A stretch of 64,000 bases of DNA, from the NCBI GenBank assembly GCA_902605165.1, contig CACLBJ010000001.1:186001-250000 (forward strand). The letters are read 5' to 3'. Position 1 is the stretch's first letter; each line of letters starts with the position of its first letter. The notes beneath the pieces are model-generated. The model saw only the letters and a list, made by a program, of their open reading frames with translations, was not told the DNA's origin and made no database searches. Positions 25,721 through 35,194 of this stretch are shown here, one piece after another. The DNA is from an uncultured SAR86 cluster bacterium (GTDB lineage Bacteria > Pseudomonadota > Gammaproteobacteria > Magnimaribacterales > D2472). Both the position numbers and the translations under genes were made by a program.

Positions 25721-26807
25721 CTTCTGCAATTGAATGATAGTCTGAGACCTCATCTAAAAAATCTTGAAAAGAAGTATGAACCTTTCTTATCGTCTCGTCG
25801 TTAAGACTTTCCGTAATAATCTCATCAGAGATTTTTTTAAATTCCATAATGACTTCTTCAGGAAGTTTTCTTAACTCAACTCCATGAGTCTCAATAAGTT
25901 CTTTGAGAGCCTTATTGTTTGAAGCTGTGTATTCATCTAATAAATCTTGATTAACCGCTTTAGCTGCAGTTTCAATAATTGCTTGTAAGTCAGGTGTAAG
26001 TGAATCCCATGCATCATCATTTACTAATAATTCAAGCATAGATCCGGGCTCATGCCACCCAGGATAATAATAATATTTTGCAACTTGTTGGAAACCAAAA
26101 GCTAAATCATTATATGGGCCAACCCACTCAACAGCATCTATAGTCCCAGTCTGCATAGCTGTATATAATTCACCGCCAGGGATATTTACTGGATTGCCTC
26201 CGGCTCTTTTAAAAACCTCTCCCCCAACTCCAGGTATCCTCATTTTTAATCCCTTTAAATCTTCTAATGAATTAATTTCTTTATTGAACCAACCAAACAT
26301 CTGTGTCCCAGTGTTGCCACATGGAATCGGATAGATGTTAAAGGGTTTATAAAGCTCTCTCCATATTTCTAATCCACCGCCTCTATTCACCCATGCATTC
26401 ATTTCTTTGGCATTTAGTCCAAAGGGAACTCCGGCAAAGAATTGTGCTGCAGGAATCTTGCCTTTCCAATAATAAGCGCCGCTATGCCCCATTTGAACTG
26501 ATCCTGAGGATACAGCATCGAAAACTCCCATTGCTGGAACAATTTCGCCAGCTCCATAGACAGTTATACTCATTCTTCCATCACTCATTTCTTTAACGAG
26601 CTTTGCTAGTCTTTCTGGGGCCATCCCTAAACCAGGATAATTTTTAGGCCATGTTGTTACGAGAGACCAGTTATAGGTTTTTTGCTTATCAATTTTTTGT
26701 TGGGAATTGGAGGAATCTGAGCAGCTTACTGCAAACAATAAAGCAATGAATACTAAACTACTCTTAATTAGATTTTTTCTAATTTTGCGAATGCTAAAAC
26801 TAACCAT
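25686..26807 (-). CDS. TRAP transporter substrate-binding lipoprotein (DctP family)
   Basis: This 373-residue protein has a lipoprotein signal (ALLFAVSC, Cys near residue 29) and a DctP fold. Conserved parts are VTTWPKNYPGLGMAPERLAK, YYWKGKIPAAQFFAGVPFGL, LKGLKMRIPGVGGEVF with the key Arg (about residue 188), and IDAVEWVGPYNDLAFG. The wording is closest to the TakP/alpha-keto-acid type, but the ligand is not provable. The start has an AGAGGGAA ribosome-binding site and lies 40 bases inside the uvrD 3' end. The matching permeases are probably those at 21257-23031. Confidence 0.88.
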   Translation of the reverse strand: MVSFSIRKIRKNLIKSSLVFIALLFAVSCSDSSNSQQKIDKQKTYNWSLVTTWPKNYPGLGMAPERLAKLVKEMSDGRMSITVYGAGEIVPAMGVFDAVSSGSVQMGHSGAYYWKGKIPAAQFFAGVPFGLNAKEMNAWVNRGGGLEIWRELYKPFNIYPIPCGNTGTQMFGWFNKEINSLEDLKGLKMRIPGVGGEVFKRAGGNPVNIPGGELYTAMQTGTIDAVEWVGPYNDLAFGFQQVAKYYYYPGWHEPGSMLELLVNDDAWDSLTPDLQAIIETAAKAVNQDLLDEYTASNNKALKELIETHGVELRKLPEEVIMEFKKISDEIITESLNDETIRKVHTSFQDFLDEVSDYHSIAEDAFVEARSRSD

Positions 26808-28945
26808 TTTGTTCCCTCTTGTTCAAAATTTATTTGAACTCGAGCTGACTCACCAGCTCCTTCATAATTTAGTACTATACCCTCTCCAAACGTTGGATGT
26901 GAAACTTTTTCACCGAGAGAAATTCCAATGGAATCCGAAGAATCCTTTAAAGATGGGCTCATCTGACCTTTTCTTTTGTAAGGGATTGTTGTCTGTGCCC
27001 TAGGTCTTATCTCTTCGATTAGTTCTGCCGGTATTTCCTTTAGAAATCTTGAAGGTGGATTAAATATATCAGTTCCATGAAGTCTTCTTGATTCTGCATA
27101 AGTTAAGTAAAGTTTTCGCATTGCTCTTGTTATTCCTACATAACAAAGGCGTCTTTCCTCCTCTAGCTGAGATGCACTTTCCATTGATCTGCCATGTGGA
27201 AACAAGCTTTCTTCCATGCCAGTTAAGAAAACTAATTTAAACTCTAATCCTTTTGCTGAGTGTAATGTCATTAACTGAACAGCATCATCATGTTCACCTG
27301 CTTGCCTATCTCCAGCATCTAAAGAAATAACATCTAAAAAACTTTCAACAATCTCCTTATTATCTTTATCTTCATTAAAAGATTGTTCAAAGTTTTTTGC
27401 AGCCGATATAAGTTCATCAAGGTTCTCTGTCCTTGTTTTACCCTTTTCTCCGGGCTCCTTCTTATGGAAATCATATAGACCTGACTTTACATTTATATGC
27501 TCAACTAGTTCAGAAAGGTTATGCGTTTGCAGCATCTCAAAAGCATTCGCAATAAACTCTAAATATGAGCCAAGCCCCGAAGCTCCCTTCCCTTTTATTG
27601 CACCTTCATCAATTAATTTAGCAGCAGCTTTGATATATGAAATTCCAGATTTTTTTGCTTCATCTCTTACCTTGGCTAAAGTCTTTTGACCTACACCTCT
27701 GGTCGGATTCGATATTGATCTTTCAAAAGCAGGATTATCCGAATTATTAAAGATTACCTTTAAATAGCTTATTGCATTTTTAATCTCGAGCCTGTCATAG
27801 AATCGAAGTCCGCCATAAATTCTGTAGGGAATACCTATCCTTAATAAGGCCTCCTCTATGGCTCGTGATTGAGCATTAGATCTATAAAGCACAGCTGAGT
27901 CTTGATAGAGTTCTCCCTTTTCCATCCAGTCTTTTGCGACACCAGCTACAAATCTTGCCTCCTCTTGTTCATTGAAGGCTTGATATAAGATTAGATTTTC
28001 TCCCTCAAGCTCCTCGGTCCATAGGTTCTTTCCAAGCCTATCAGCATTATTATCGATTAAAGCATTGGCTGCAGAGAGAATTTTACTTGTAGACCTATAG
28101 TTCTGCTCTAATTTAACAACGCTTACCTTTTTAAACTCTTTTATATAAGCATCTACATTCTCAACTTTTGCACCCCTCCATCCGTATATGGACTGATCGT
28201 CATCTCCAACGGCTGTTGTAAGTGCGTCCTTTGAGGTTATTTCCTTTAACCACTTATATTGAATAGTATTGGTGTCTTGAAACTCATCAATCAAAATAGA
28301 TCTAAATCTTTTATGAAAATAGCTTTTAACAGAAGCATTTTTTCTGATGAGCTCATAAGATTTTAGTATTAACTCTGCAAAATCTACCAAACTGTCATTT
28401 CTACAAAGCTCTTCGTATTCTGAATAGACTCCTTTAATTGTTTTTCTATAAAAGTCTCCTCTATCTCTTATTGATTTAGCTCTTTTACCGGAGTCCTTCC
28501 AGCTATTTATTTGCCATTGGGTTTGTCGGTATGGAAACTTCGCTTCATCAATGCCTTGTTCTTTGGATAGTCTTTTTATAATTCTCAACTGATCATCAGC
28601 ATCAAGGATTGTAAAACCTGAAGACAGCTCAGCTTCTTTGTTAAACCTTCTTAAAATTCTATGAGAGAGGCTGTGAAAAGTTCCGCACCAAATTTCTGGT
28701 GATGGATGTTGCAGAAGATCTTCAATCCTTGATCTCATTTCATTGGCTGCTTTGTTTGTAAAAGTTACTGCCATAATAGAGCCCGGTGAAAAGCTCAGTG
28801 CCTCGACTTGCCATGCAACTTTATGAACAAGCACCCTAGTTTTTCCTGATCCAGCTCCCGCTAAAACCATTATATTTTGGTCTTCAGAGGCAACAGCATG
28901 CCGTTGTTGATCGTTCAGGTTTTCAAGTATGTGGGATACGTCCAT
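26768..28945 (-). CDS. uvrD: UvrD/Rep-family DNA helicase II
   Basis: This SF1 3'-5' helicase acts in nucleotide-excision and mismatch repair. The 725-residue product begins with a Q-motif (LNDQQRHAV) and Walker A LAGAGSGKTRVLV (about residues 31-43), then motif Ia FTNKAANEMRSR, motif II ILIDEFQDTN, motif III VGDDDQSIYGWRGA, motif IV LEQNYRST, motif V VQLMTLHSAKGLEF and motif VI EERRLCYVGITRAM. Length and a C-terminal Tudor-like tail (GEKVSHPTFGEGIVLN) agree with UvrD. It overlaps the downstream DctP gene. Confidence 0.95.
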   Translation of the reverse strand: MDVSHILENLNDQQRHAVASEDQNIMVLAGAGSGKTRVLVHKVAWQVEALSFSPGSIMAVTFTNKAANEMRSRIEDLLQHPSPEIWCGTFHSLSHRILRRFNKEAELSSGFTILDADDQLRIIKRLSKEQGIDEAKFPYRQTQWQINSWKDSGKRAKSIRDRGDFYRKTIKGVYSEYEELCRNDSLVDFAELILKSYELIRKNASVKSYFHKRFRSILIDEFQDTNTIQYKWLKEITSKDALTTAVGDDDQSIYGWRGAKVENVDAYIKEFKKVSVVKLEQNYRSTSKILSAANALIDNNADRLGKNLWTEELEGENLILYQAFNEQEEARFVAGVAKDWMEKGELYQDSAVLYRSNAQSRAIEEALLRIGIPYRIYGGLRFYDRLEIKNAISYLKVIFNNSDNPAFERSISNPTRGVGQKTLAKVRDEAKKSGISYIKAAAKLIDEGAIKGKGASGLGSYLEFIANAFEMLQTHNLSELVEHINVKSGLYDFHKKEPGEKGKTRTENLDELISAAKNFEQSFNEDKDNKEIVESFLDVISLDAGDRQAGEHDDAVQLMTLHSAKGLEFKLVFLTGMEESLFPHGRSMESASQLEEERRLCYVGITRAMRKLYLTYAESRRLHGTDIFNPPSRFLKEIPAELIEEIRPRAQTTIPYKRKGQMSPSLKDSSDSIGISLGEKVSHPTFGEGIVLNYEGAGESARVQINFEQEGTKWLVLAFAKLEKI

Positions 28946-28998
28946 ATGATTGTTTTAGTATATATTGAAACTAATCATGTGGGTGTTAATATAATTTT

Positions 28999-29928
28999 AT
29001 GAACAAAGTTATTGAACATCTAGGAAGTAAGTACCCAATTATTCAAGCTCCAATGGGCTGGATTGCAAGGAGTCAGCTTGCTTCTGCTGTCTCAAATGCA
29101 GGTGGGTTTGGAGTTATAGAAACCTCATCTGGAGAGGTCGATGCTTGTAAAGAAGAAATAAAAAAAATGGCAGAGTTAACTGATAAACCTTTTGGAGTTA
29201 ATTTGCCTCTACTGTTTTTAAGTGATTCAACAATGGTGGATTTTATTGTTGAGCATGGTGTAAATTTTGTTACAACGTCTGCTGGAGATCCTGGAAAATA
29301 TATAGATGTCCTAAAATCGGCAGATATTACCGTTTACCACGCGGTTCCAAGTTTGGCGGGGGCAAAGAAAGCCTTTGAAGCTGGTGTTGATGGGTTGGTT
29401 GTAGAAGGAACCGAAGGTGGTGGTTTTAAGAGTCCAGAGGAGGTTGGTTTATTTGTTTTAATTCAAGCAATTAAGAATGAAATTGACTTGCCAATTGTTG
29501 CTGCTGGCGGAATTGTAGATGGAGTTGGGATGGCAGCTGCATTTGCTGCCGGCGCTGAAGGCATCCAGATGGGAACAAGATTTGTTTCAAGTAAAGAAAG
29601 CCCTGTTCATGATAACTTCAAAAATACAATTGTTGGCTCAGGAACAAATGGGACTTTAATTCTTAATAAAAAATCAAAGCCTTGCATAAGGGCTCTTAAA
29701 ACAAATCTAACAGATTCAATTTATGAGAAAGGCATTATGGAAATGTCTGAAATGATGGGCATTAAGAGTTTATATTTTGATGGAGATATGGAGGCTGCAC
29801 CAGCGCTTGCAGGACAATCAGTGGGTTTAATTGATAAAGTAAAGTCAGTTGAAGAAATAATTAATGAAACTATTTTTGAGTTCAATCAAACAGTTTCAAG
29901 GTTAAATGAGAGTAAATTTAATGAGTAA
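28999..29928 (+). CDS. Nitronate monooxygenase-like FMN enzyme
   Basis: The 309-residue TIM-barrel flavoprotein matches the 2-nitropropane dioxygenase / nitronate monooxygenase superfamily: YPIIQAPMGWIARSQLASAVSNAGGFGVI at the N-terminus, KPFGVNLPLL, GLVVEGTEGGGF, LPIVAAGGIVDGVGMAAAFAAGAEGIQMGTRF (about residues 165-197) and SVGLIDKVKSVEEII. It could instead act as an enoyl reductase or dehydrogenase, which share this fold. A second family member lies at 33539-34516. It starts 53 bases from the divergent uvrD gene. Confidence 0.82.
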   Translation: MNKVIEHLGSKYPIIQAPMGWIARSQLASAVSNAGGFGVIETSSGEVDACKEEIKKMAELTDKPFGVNLPLLFLSDSTMVDFIVEHGVNFVTTSAGDPGKYIDVLKSADITVYHAVPSLAGAKKAFEAGVDGLVVEGTEGGGFKSPEEVGLFVLIQAIKNEIDLPIVAAGGIVDGVGMAAAFAAGAEGIQMGTRFVSSKESPVHDNFKNTIVGSGTNGTLILNKKSKPCIRALKTNLTDSIYEKGIMEMSEMMGIKSLYFDGDMEAAPALAGQSVGLIDKVKSVEEIINETIFEFNQTVSRLNESKFNE

Positions 29929-30337
29929 TGAAATAAAAGATTTTTTTAAAACGTATTCGGACTTCGTCACTAAAGTAACCAGTGATCCTAGTCTTGATCT
30001 TGATGCATTAATGGAAAGATTAAAAGAGGTTGATGCTTCCTCCGATATTAAATCCGCAAGACTGTTAACTGCTGCAATGGGCCTTGGCAGCGAGACTGGA
30101 GAATTTGTTGAGATTGTAAAGAAAATGTACCTTCAAGGTAAGCCAGCTTCGGAAGAGAATATCTTTCATATGAAAAGAGAGCTGGGTGACATAATGTGGT
30201 ATTGGGCTACAGCATGTGCAGCCCTTGATTTAGATCCACATGAAGTAATTGCTGAAAATCAAAAGAAGTTAGAGGCCAGATATGGTGAACAATTCGAAGT
30301 GCAAAGAAGTGAGGTTAGAAAAGAAGGCGATCTTTGA
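29921..30337 (+). CDS. MazG-like nucleotide pyrophosphohydrolase
   Basis: This all-alpha protein of about 138 residues has the MazG-type metal-binding pattern GLGSETGEFVEIVKK (E-x-x-E) and MKRELGDIMWYWA (E-x-x-D). The spacing and insert resemble phage- and marine-type MazG proteins, which clear non-canonical or alarmone nucleotides. I prefer the ATG at 29921 (MSNEIKDFF), which overlaps the preceding gene by 8 bases; another ATG at 29906 adds five residues. Confidence 0.8.
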   Translation: MSNEIKDFFKTYSDFVTKVTSDPSLDLDALMERLKEVDASSDIKSARLLTAAMGLGSETGEFVEIVKKMYLQGKPASEENIFHMKRELGDIMWYWATACAALDLDPHEVIAENQKKLEARYGEQFEVQRSEVRKEGDL

Positions 30338-30684
30338 TGATTGAAAATATAGTTGCTTATATTTATTCAATTACCGGCTTAATATTTTTTTTAGCATGGC
30401 AAATGAACTTCAGCCTCACAAAATATTTTCTAAAAGAGAAAAACCTTAGTAAGACACTTTACCTGGAGCTCTTTTTCATAATTATTATTATGATTTCTTA
30501 TTACCTAAGTAGTTCAGCTTTCTTTATTCTGTTATTCATAATCCATGCAGCTAATATCTTTACGATTATTTTCCTTAAAGATCAGGTCTTAGATTCTTTA
30601 GAAGTTTTTGATTCGCAAATTATGGAGGTAACAACAGTTTCTTATTACATAGTTGTTGGATTCTTGCTCGTGTTTTTTGCTTAA
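30337..30684 (+). CDS. Hypothetical small membrane protein
   Basis: The start is the ATG at 30337, whose A is the last base of the preceding TGA (TGATG overlap). The product of 115 residues is very hydrophobic, with four probable membrane helices: near residues 4-22, 43-61, 62-80 and 97-114. A conserved-looking acidic loop (LDSLEVFDSQIMEV) lies before the last helix. I recognise no family. It converges on the serine hydrolase gene with no gap. Confidence 0.65.
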   Translation: MIENIVAYIYSITGLIFFLAWQMNFSLTKYFLKEKNLSKTLYLELFFIIIIMISYYLSSSAFFILLFIIHAANIFTIIFLKDQVLDSLEVFDSQIMEVTTVSYYIVVGFLLVFFA

Positions 30685-32037
30685 TTACTCAATAGCTTGA
30701 GTAACTAAATCATAAAAAACTGAGGCATTAAAGGTGCTATTTACTGCAGCTCCTGATGCTCTTGGCAAGGTTAAGATCCAGTTAGAAGAATCAAGGCTTG
30801 ATGGTATTAATTTCATTTTTCTTTCGTTTGAAAGATTTAAGATAGGCGCGTAAAGACTATTTCTAACTACAACTATGTTCCTATTAAAATCAATCATAAT
30901 ATATTGTCCATCAAAGCCAATTGTAGAGTGAATAAAGATATTATCGGGGCAATTTCCGTTTGCATCAGGAGATTTTGCGCAAACTTTCCAAAACTGTAAT
31001 CCGTAATATTCTAGCTCTCTAATCTTATTTACATAGGAGTTATAACTTAAAGTACCGTCTTCCCAAATACCTCCTAACATAAGCATATAACCAAATTTTG
31101 CATAATCCCTTGCGTTAGAGTCTAAACAGCAATATGCAAGAAGATTTCCATTAGATTGACCAGAGGTAATAAAATCTTTCCACCAAAGAGCATCTATATT
31201 TATTTTTGAAAAAAGTTGATAATCAGCAAATGTTTGAACATCTTGACCGGTGGCGCGAAATATAATTTCCCCTAAAATCATAGTGTCACAATTTGAATAT
31301 TTAAAGTCTCCCCTAATATAAATCTCTGTTGTTGAGTACCAAGGCTGAATGACTCCGCTCTCAGCAAGATTTCTATTTATGCAACCTGAGAGCTGATCAT
31401 CTGAATAAACGATATCACCTCCAGATCCAGAGTCTAATTGATTTTGGCATACCCTAAGATTTTGATTAACAAAGTCAAAACACATAGGCTCGAGTCCAGA
31501 CCTCATATCAAGAATGTTTTTAATTGTGATTTCAGATCTTTCATCATTTGCCCACTCTGAAATATATATAGATGCGGAATCGTTTATAGATGAAATTAGT
31601 CCTTGTGACTCAGCAATACCAATAAGAAAGCTTGTAAACGACTTAGCGCTCGACCAGGAAGAAGAAAGGCTTTGTTGATCTCTGTCACCAAAAAGAAATT
31701 GCAAAGTTGCAGCATCGAGGGTTGTAGAGCTTTCTATTGAGTTGATCTCTCCTTCTAAAATACCTCTATATCTTTCATGAACCAGTTTGCCATCCTTGAT
31801 TACGATAGCTGATTGAGTAAAAGTCCCATCAGCAAAAGCGTAATTAAAAGCGGTGTTTAATTTTACTTCATTCATGTTCACAGAACTTGGGGAAGCAACT
31901 TCCCAAATAAGTGGGTGCTCAGGAAAAACATCAGGTTCAAAAATTTCCGAACTAGAAGAGTTTGATCCTCCGCTACATGAATAAATAAATAATAGGGAAA
32001 GAATAAAAAAATTGAGCCTAATTGTAGTCTTTCTCAT
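30685..32037 (-). CDS. Serine beta-lactamase-like hydrolase lipoprotein
   Basis: The 450-residue protein has a lipobox (LLFIYSC, Cys near 21) followed by a Ser/Gly-rich linker. Catalytic motifs of the class C beta-lactamase / esterase group are visible: SSAK (SxxK, near residue 130) and KYSN (YxN, near 248). The stretch RGDFKYSNCDTMILGEII and HSTIGFDGQYIMID agree with 6-aminohexanoate-dimer-hydrolase-type enzymes. It is probably a periplasmic esterase or amidase; antibiotic hydrolysis is not implied. It overlaps the dehydrogenase gene by 20 bases. Confidence 0.8.
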   Translation of the reverse strand: MRKTTIRLNFFILSLLFIYSCSGGSNSSSSEIFEPDVFPEHPLIWEVASPSSVNMNEVKLNTAFNYAFADGTFTQSAIVIKDGKLVHERYRGILEGEINSIESSTTLDAATLQFLFGDRDQQSLSSSWSSAKSFTSFLIGIAESQGLISSINDSASIYISEWANDERSEITIKNILDMRSGLEPMCFDFVNQNLRVCQNQLDSGSGGDIVYSDDQLSGCINRNLAESGVIQPWYSTTEIYIRGDFKYSNCDTMILGEIIFRATGQDVQTFADYQLFSKINIDALWWKDFITSGQSNGNLLAYCCLDSNARDYAKFGYMLMLGGIWEDGTLSYNSYVNKIRELEYYGLQFWKVCAKSPDANGNCPDNIFIHSTIGFDGQYIMIDFNRNIVVVRNSLYAPILNLSNERKMKLIPSSLDSSNWILTLPRASGAAVNSTFNASVFYDLVTQAIE

Positions 32038-32893
32038 CCAGTCGCTTTAGTAAACTTGAAGTATCAAGCTTGCCTGCTCCCATATCTTGAAGTTCTTTAT
32101 AATATGATTTTATCATTTCAGTAACAGATATGTTTGCACCAATTTTTTTTGAAAACTTTGAGACTATTTCTAAGTCTTTAACCATTAAATCAACCGCAAA
32201 ACCAAAATTATATTGATCATCAATCATCGAATTCCATCTATTTTCCATTTGCCAAGACTGCGCTGCTCCTTTTGAAATAACATCTAGGACATCTTTTGAT
32301 GAGATGCCAGACTTTTTCGAAAAGCTAGCTGCTTCAGCAAGCGCTTGAAGGAGGCCGGCAATACAGATCTGATTAATCATTTTTGTTAATTGCCCATTCC
32401 CTGATATGCCCATATATTTATGGAAAGCTGAATAACAATCAAGAATTGGAGATATTTGTTTATAAGCTAAGTCATCTCCTCCTATCATCGCTGAGAGCGT
32501 GCCATTTTTTGCTCCAACCTCACCACCAGAGACGGGAGCATCTAAAAAAATAGAATCTTTTTTTAAAAGCTCATTGCTTATTAAAGTCGCCGTATCAACT
32601 GAGGTTGTTGAATGATCAACTACTATAGTTTCCTCATTCAAGTGTTCCATGATTCCATCGCTACCTAAAACAATTTCTTCAATATCTTTATCTTCGCTGA
32701 GGCAGAGAAAGATTACATTAGATTTTAAAGCAAGATCTTTTATAGATTCACATACCTCCCCTTTAAATTCGGAAGTCCATTTTTGTGATTTATTTGTTGT
32801 TCTATTAAATACAGCGGTCTCGTAAGATTGAGAAATATGCCCTGCAATAGGGAACCCCATAGTCCCAAGGCCAATAAATCCAACTTTTAACAT
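32018..32893 (-). CDS. 3-hydroxyisobutyrate dehydrogenase-family NAD(P) oxidoreductase
   Basis: This 291-residue beta-hydroxyacid dehydrogenase begins KVGFIGLGTMGFPIAGHI (Rossmann GxGxxG), has FLDAPVSGGEVGAKNGTLSAMIGG (about residues 118-141; substrate-binding motif) and the catalytic lysine in NGQLTKMINQI (about 170). Substrates in this family include 3-hydroxyisobutyrate, tartronate semialdehyde and succinic semialdehyde; the sequence does not single one out. It lies between HCCA-isomerase-like and serine-hydrolase genes in a probable operon. Confidence 0.88.
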   Translation of the reverse strand: MLKVGFIGLGTMGFPIAGHISQSYETAVFNRTTNKSQKWTSEFKGEVCESIKDLALKSNVIFLCLSEDKDIEEIVLGSDGIMEHLNEETIVVDHSTTSVDTATLISNELLKKDSIFLDAPVSGGEVGAKNGTLSAMIGGDDLAYKQISPILDCYSAFHKYMGISGNGQLTKMINQICIAGLLQALAEAASFSKKSGISSKDVLDVISKGAAQSWQMENRWNSMIDDQYNFGFAVDLMVKDLEIVSKFSKKIGANISVTEMIKSYYKELQDMGAGKLDTSSLLKRLDEKDYN

Positions 32894-32897
32894 TTAG

Positions 32898-33542
32898 TTA
32901 TCTTTCTTTGAGGCCATTTTCTTTGAGTGTTTCCATTATTTTCTCAAATTGATCCTGACCAAAGAAATATTTACCTCCTATAACTGTTAATGGAACACCG
33001 TGGTGACCAGCATTAAGTTGATCAACCTGATTTTGTTTTATTTGTTCTATAATTTTATCCTCATGAACCGTAACGCTCTCTCTGAGCTGGATAAGATCAA
33101 GGCCTACTTTTTTTGCTGCATTAGATAAATTTTCATCACTATTCCAGTTTTCTACACCACCGAAAATAAGACTTGATACCTCAAATGCAAATTCTATTCC
33201 AACACCTTTAATTTCTGCCATTTGTCCAAGGTGACAGATATCGAAAATATATGGCTGGTTTTTTGCTATTTTTCCAGTCACAGTATTTTGAACAATTGGA
33301 TCAGGTTTTAATTTAGTTGTAAAAGACATACCAAGTCTTCTAGCTTTCTTGTTAGCATCTAGGCTTAGCGCTAAAAAATATGGCAGACCTTTTTTATCGA
33401 AGAACTCTGGTTTTCTTATTGCTAAAGGATAAACAACCTTAAAATTTATATCTATTTCATACTTTTCTTTAAGCTCAAGCATTCTAGGGAGTATCAGGAA
33501 TGAATATGGGCTTCTATAAGAAAAATATAAGTCTATCTTCAT
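32898..33542 (-). CDS. DsbA-fold HCCA isomerase-like protein
   Basis: The 214-residue protein fits the 2-hydroxychromene-2-carboxylate isomerase / kappa glutathione transferase group: KIDLYFSYRSPYSFLILPRM at the N-terminus (Ser replaces the CxxC of thiol oxidases), helical insert, then GHHGVPLTVIGGKYFFGQDQFEKI with the cis-Pro segment. The reference enzyme works on naphthalene catabolism with glutathione. Here the substrate is unknown; neighbours suggest a small-molecule catabolic operon. It overlaps the upstream NMO-like gene by 4 bases. Confidence 0.83.
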   Translation of the reverse strand: MKIDLYFSYRSPYSFLILPRMLELKEKYEIDINFKVVYPLAIRKPEFFDKKGLPYFLALSLDANKKARRLGMSFTTKLKPDPIVQNTVTGKIAKNQPYIFDICHLGQMAEIKGVGIEFAFEVSSLIFGGVENWNSDENLSNAAKKVGLDLIQLRESVTVHEDKIIEQIKQNQVDQLNAGHHGVPLTVIGGKYFFGQDQFEKIMETLKENGLKER

Positions 33543-34516
33543 AAAATCTTTGCTTTAGTATTGAATTCTGATGAAGCATCAGTGAATTCACTTTTTAGCC
33601 TATCGACTAATTCCTCAACGGTAGGAGCATCTTCAATTAACCCAATTCCTTGACCAGATCCCCAAATATCTTTCCAAGCCTTTGAGTCTGTGTTGCCCCC
33701 AGAGCCAAAATTCATTGCAGACTTATCTGCAGTTGGGAGATTGTCTGGATCAAGGCCAGAGTTTTGGATAGATGGTTTAAGGTAGTTACCTAAGACTCCA
33801 GTAAATAAGTTTGAATAGACAATATCATTAGCAGAACTTTCAATTAACATCTGTTTGTATTCAGGTTCAGCATTTGCTTCTTGTGTTGCGATAAATCTAG
33901 TGCCTAAATATGCAAAATCAGCTCCAAGCGCTAGTGCGGATGCAACGGAATATCCATCACCAATAGAGCCTGATAAAATAATAGTTCCATCAAACCAAGA
34001 TTTTACCTCTCTTAAAAGAGCAAAAGGAGATAATGCTCCGGCATGACCTCCTGCTCCAGCGCAAACTAAAATTAAACCATCTACTCCCATATCTGCAGCT
34101 TTCTTTGCATGCCTTACATTAATAACATCATGGAAAACTAAACCTCCATAGCTATGAGCAGCTTCTACAACTTCTAAAGGTGGCCTTAGTGACGTAATAA
34201 TTACTGGTACCTCATGTTTAACGCAAATTTCCATATCACCTTGCAATCTATCATTTGATCCATGGCAAATCTGGTTAACTGCAAAAGGCGCTACCTTCTT
34301 ATCTGGATTTTGTTCTTGATACTCTTTTAATTCTGTTTTAATTCTTACAATCCATTCCTCTAGCACATGCTGTGGTCGTGCATTAAGTGCTGGGAAAGAT
34401 CCAATTATCCCAGCTTTACATTGTGCTATTACCAAGTCGGGAACAGAGATAAGAAATAAAGGTGCCCCAATGACAGGTATAGAAATATTATCTTTTATTG
34501 AATCTGGTATAGGCAT
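33539..34516 (-). CDS. Nitronate monooxygenase-family flavoprotein
   Basis: This 325-residue FMN TIM-barrel protein starts with IPVIGAPLFLISVPDLVIAQCKAGIIGSFPALN, typical of the group, and has APFAVNQICHGSNDRL, GLVFHDVINVRHAKKAADMGVDGLILVCAGAGGHAG and ALGADFAYLGTRFIATQEANA (about residues 205-225). It is only distantly like the family member at 28999-29928. It heads a four-gene run with the HCCA isomerase-like, dehydrogenase and serine hydrolase genes. Denitrating activity is a family inference. Confidence 0.85.
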   Translation of the reverse strand: MPIPDSIKDNISIPVIGAPLFLISVPDLVIAQCKAGIIGSFPALNARPQHVLEEWIVRIKTELKEYQEQNPDKKVAPFAVNQICHGSNDRLQGDMEICVKHEVPVIITSLRPPLEVVEAAHSYGGLVFHDVINVRHAKKAADMGVDGLILVCAGAGGHAGALSPFALLREVKSWFDGTIILSGSIGDGYSVASALALGADFAYLGTRFIATQEANAEPEYKQMLIESSANDIVYSNLFTGVLGNYLKPSIQNSGLDPDNLPTADKSAMNFGSGGNTDSKAWKDIWGSGQGIGLIEDAPTVEELVDRLKSEFTDASSEFNTKAKIL

Positions 34517-34561
34517 ATAAGCTCCTAAGTAATAGAATTAAAAAACTTAATATACCAGTAA

Positions 34562-35194
34562 ATGAATAACCGTTTTAATCTATTTTTAATTTTTTTTTCT
34601 ACTCTCCTTTCTTCTTGCTCACAGGAAAAAGAAAATCCAGTTTGTTTGGAATATGAAAGCCAAGAAGAGGAATTTGCTAATGTGCAAATTGTTGGAGAAA
34701 AAGATATTAATTTAGATTTTTCTTCCTTCATAGCTACGTATCAAACTAGAGGAGAGTTTAGTGGTCCTTTAGGAGATCTTGCTGAACACGAGGGCTTGGA
34801 TTTATTCAATATTGATAAAGATTTATCTGATATACCGATACACACAATAGCCGAGGGAGTTGTTGTTTATGCCAGGACTGGATGTCCATCAAGTACACAG
34901 TTTTCAGATAATAAAATTTTGCGAGAGTGTGGTGCAGGCTGGGGCAATCATTTAGTAATTGATCATGGAAATAATATTTACTCAAGATATGGTCACATGA
35001 GGTTTGATGGAGTTTATAAAAGCGTTGGGGATAAAGTTAATAAAGATGAAATCATTGGACTTATGGGCAACTCTGGAAGAAGTGAGGGAAGACATCTTCA
35101 TCTGGAAATAGGATATTATTCAGGTGATTTTGATAGCTGTGAGCCTTCTAAGTCTTTCGACTTTGTTGTTAATCCAGCTGCTTATGGATTTTAG
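34562..35194 (+). CDS. M23-family metallopeptidase lipoprotein
   Basis: The 210-residue protein has a lipobox (LLSSC, Cys19) and a LytM/M23 domain. The zinc ligands are complete: HEGLD (His76, Asp80) and HLH (His178, His180), with YGHM (His145). M23 enzymes cut peptidoglycan peptide bridges, so this is likely an outer-membrane-anchored endopeptidase or amidase activator-like enzyme with real activity. Four cysteines lie outside the lipobox. The gene is convergent with the M20 peptidase, overlapping by 4 bases. Confidence 0.88.
   Translation: MNNRFNLFLIFFSTLLSSCSQEKENPVCLEYESQEEEFANVQIVGEKDINLDFSSFIATYQTRGEFSGPLGDLAEHEGLDLFNIDKDLSDIPIHTIAEGVVVYARTGCPSSTQFSDNKILRECGAGWGNHLVIDHGNNIYSRYGHMRFDGVYKSVGDKVNKDEIIGLMGNSGRSEGRHLHLEIGYYSGDFDSCEPSKSFDFVVNPAAYGF

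Noticed and set aside
30685-32037. Calling the SxxK hydrolase an antibiotic-resistance beta-lactamase
   Set aside because: The sequence looks like esterase/6-aminohexanoate hydrolase-type family members, and the fold motifs alone do not show beta-lactam hydrolysis.
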